Source of the DNA: JANXVV01 sp038230975
Lineage (GTDB): Bacteria; Planctomycetota; Phycisphaerae; Tepidisphaerales; Tepidisphaeraceae
Direction of reading: 5' to 3'
Assembly (NCBI GenBank): GCA_038230975.1
Contig: JBBRMF010000120.1
Coordinates: 1-14,896, forward strand
DNA: 14,896 nucleotides
The notes beneath the pieces are model-generated. The model did not search any database and was not told the origin of the DNA. It saw only the letters and a list, made by a program, of their open reading frames with translations. How positions within the stretch are numbered: the stretch's first letter is position 1; every line of letters starts with the position of its first letter. Positions 13,456-14,896 of the stretch are shown here, in pieces. Both the position numbers and the translations under genes were made by a program.

Positions 13456-14688
13456 ATGGATACAGAACCTCTTAAAATCACCGCGACCGATGCCACCGCT
13501 GCCGAAGACGATCGGTTTCATCGCTTCAAGCTCATCGGCTGGTGGGACCAGAAAAAATTGGCCGATGCCAAGGTGCTGGTGATCGGGGCTGGCGCGCTCG
13601 GCAACGAAATTCTCAAAAATCTCGCGCTCCTGGGCATTGGTCATGTGTTGGTGGCGGATCTCGACCGTATCGAAAACTCAAATTTATCGCGCAGCGTTTT
13701 GTATCGCGCGGGGGATAATGGGCAATACAAAGCGACGATTGCCGCCAACGCGGCTCAGGAGATTTATCCGGAATTAAAATCGCATGCCTTCAACGGCAAT
13801 GTGGTTTACGATCTGGGGTTGGGTGTGTTCCGCTGGGCGGATGTGATTATTGCCGGGCTTGATAATCGAGAAGCGCGGCTGGCGATCAATCGGGCCTGCT
13901 GGCGCGTGGGCAGGCCATGGATCGACGGGGCGATCGAACAGATCCAGGGGATTGCGCGGGTGTTTTCACCGAGCGCGCATCCGGAGGGGCCTTGCTATGA
14001 ATGCACGATGTCGGAGACGGATTGGAAGTTGCTGGCGAATCGTCGTTCGTGCAATCTGCTGAGTCGTGGTGAGATGCAGGGCGGCAAGACACCGACCACG
14101 CCGACGATCAGTTCGATCATCGCCGGGGTGCAGTGCCAGGAAGCGGTGAAACTGCTGCACGGAATGGAAACGATCGCCGGGCGCGGGTGGGTGTTTGCGG
14201 GGCTTTCGGCGGATTCATACACGATTGAATATCAGGCGAAAGCGGAATGTTACAGCCATGATGCGCTGGATGAGATTGTTCCGTTGGATCACGGAGCGGG
14301 TGAGATCACGCCTCGCGAGTTGTTGTTGAAAGCGCGGGAACTTTTGGGGCCCACGGCGGAGTTGGAACTGGCGCGGGATGTATTGGAAAAAATGGTGTGC
14401 CCCAAGTGCGGGCGCGCGGAATCAATGTTTATCTCATTGGGTAAAGCCAAAGGTGAGTTGGCGAATTGCCCGCATTGCCCGGGAGTGCGGCGGGAGGTGG
14501 TCACGTTTTTCAAGATACGCGGTGACGAGTTGTTTGCGGATCGACCGCTTTCGGAAATCGGAGTGCCGCCATTCGATATCGTAATCGCGCGAGGGGGCGG
14601 GCGGTCGATTGGGTTTGAACTTACCGGGGATGCGGCAGCGGTGCTTGGGCCGTTGTGGGGCGGGGATACGGGGTTGGAGTGGGTGTAG
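13456..14688 (+). CDS. ThiF/E1-like adenylyltransferase with C-terminal zinc ribbon
   Basis: A 410-residue ThiF/MoeB/E1-superfamily enzyme, expected to adenylate the C-terminus of a ubiquitin-like or sulfur-carrier protein using ATP. ATG at 13456 is preferred. The frame continues upstream to 13357, but that part is repeat-derived and Pro/Ser-rich. No clear ribosome site is seen, so the start is uncertain. The Rossmann motif VIGAGALGNE is at 42-51, the acidic strand end at D68/D70, NLSRS at 76-80, K92, and GLDNREAR at 134-141. Probable structural zinc ligands are C180/C183 and C265/H268. C199 lies in the segment matching the MoeB SCAEAG region. Beyond the usual domain is an extra CPKCG...CPHC zinc ribbon (C315, C318, C338, C341) and a tail with RPLSEIGVPPFDIV and FELTGD. 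No ubiquitin-like, E2-like or JAB gene is visible nearby. The substrate is unknown. Confidence 0.9.
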   Translation: MDTEPLKITATDATAAEDDRFHRFKLIGWWDQKKLADAKVLVIGAGALGNEILKNLALLGIGHVLVADLDRIENSNLSRSVLYRAGDNGQYKATIAANAAQEIYPELKSHAFNGNVVYDLGLGVFRWADVIIAGLDNREARLAINRACWRVGRPWIDGAIEQIQGIARVFSPSAHPEGPCYECTMSETDWKLLANRRSCNLLSRGEMQGGKTPTTPTISSIIAGVQCQEAVKLLHGMETIAGRGWVFAGLSADSYTIEYQAKAECYSHDALDEIVPLDHGAGEITPRELLLKARELLGPTAELELARDVLEKMVCPKCGRAESMFISLGKAKGELANCPHCPGVRREVVTFFKIRGDELFADRPLSEIGVPPFDIVIARGGGRSIGFELTGDAAAVLGPLWGGDTGLEWV

Positions 14689-14698
14689 AATAAATTAT

Positions 14699-14765
14699 TT
14701 AGTCTCGCTGGCGAGCCGTGTCTGTGGGGATGCGTTCTCGGACACGGCTCGCCAGCATTAGTCTC
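14699..14765. repeat. 16-bp perfect palindrome flanked by 8-bp direct repeats
   Basis: GCTGGCGAGCCGTGTC (14707-14722) and GACACGGCTCGCCAGC (14741-14756) are perfect inverted copies around an 18-nt loop. TTAGTCTC flanks them on both sides (14699-14706 and 14758-14765), like a target-site duplication. It begins 10 bp after the ThiF stop. It may be a small mobile palindromic element or a transcription stop; there is no clear T-run. Confidence 0.75.
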
Positions 14766-14802
14766 TACACATCTCTCGTCCCGGTCTGCGGAAATTTTTA
14801 AG

Positions 14803-14896
14803 TTAGTAATATGTTCGGTAGCGCCAGCTCACTTCCTCGGGTATTTCATGAAGTATTGGTTGCGAGGCCTCGCGTTTTTCTACAACGACGTTCGTA
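14803..14896 (-). CDS. possible 3' end of a minus-strand gene (partial)
   Basis: The minus strand is open from the window edge to a TAA at 14805-14803, giving 30 residues that end HEIPEEVSWRYRTYY. The residue mix looks protein-like (charged, aromatic). A convergent gene here would explain the palindrome at 14699-14765. The stretch is too short to tell from chance, and a plus-strand frame starting at 14848 competes. I do not recognise a family. Confidence 0.3.
   Translation of the reverse strand, partial: TNVVVEKREASQPILHEIPEEVSWRYRTYY

Noticed and set aside
14848..14896. A plus-strand start ATG with a frame open to the window end
   Set aside because: Only 16 codons are visible and no good ribosome site is present; the opposite-strand frame ending at 14803 is slightly more plausible.

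Overview
The window looks like a chromosomal segment from a planctomycete, most likely from the Phycisphaerae side of the phylum; the class is a guess from memory, not computed. The strongest evidence is a two-gene minus-strand unit at 13129-9239. It encodes a secreted PSCyt1/DUF1549/DUF1553 cytochrome-type protein followed by a Tat-exported DUF1501 protein, a pairing that is very common in planctomycetes. A secreted protein with the PGNAA-xx-Y and DPxTGxPxxYR motifs (3-1421) and a flagellin with a planctomycete-like core fit the same picture. No phage, integron, IS transposase, CRISPR, rRNA or tRNA was seen.

Layout. 3-1421 and 1603-2616 (+) encode two exported proteins of unknown function, closed by a strong terminator at 2657-2693 that can work in both directions. 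On the minus strand, 6336-4967 is a tight pair with a 4-nt ATGA overlap: a cupredoxin-like secreted protein and a lipoprotein. The lipoprotein aligns with the cupredoxin but lacks every copper ligand. Downstream on the same strand, past an inverted repeat built on CACAGAT units, lies a membrane sensor-HAMP-SpoIIE/PP2C phosphatase (4755-2818). A 743-bp gap follows, holding a sigma-28-like promoter and a run of hairpins that leads into flagellin (7080-8486, +), which ends in a clean intrinsic terminator. A 71-residue lipoprotein (8922-9137) has three tandem perfect hairpins in its leader. Then come the DUF1501 and DUF1549/1553 genes (minus), a repeat-rich divergent intergenic region, a ThiF/E1-like adenylyltransferase with an extra C-terminal zinc ribbon (13456-14688, +), and possibly the 3' end of a further minus-strand gene.

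How the genes work together. Most units seem independent. The cupredoxin and lipoprotein are probably co-translated envelope partners. The DUF1549/1553 and DUF1501 proteins probably act together outside the cytoplasm. The phosphatase is probably the output end of a partner-switching pathway whose other members are not here. Flagellin stands alone, without other flagellar genes.

The intergenic regions are unusually rich in palindromes. One family carries the identical 16-mer TAGGGTGGCATGGGCG at 13348-13363 (+) and 10733-10718 (-), with relatives at 2753-2774 and 9158-9218. Because this motif supplies in-frame start codons (GTG or ATG), it creates false N-terminal extensions on two genes. The best candidates for undescribed biology are the copper-less cupredoxin pair, the structured leader region of flagellin, the triple-hairpin leader of the small lipoprotein, and the palindromic repeat family.
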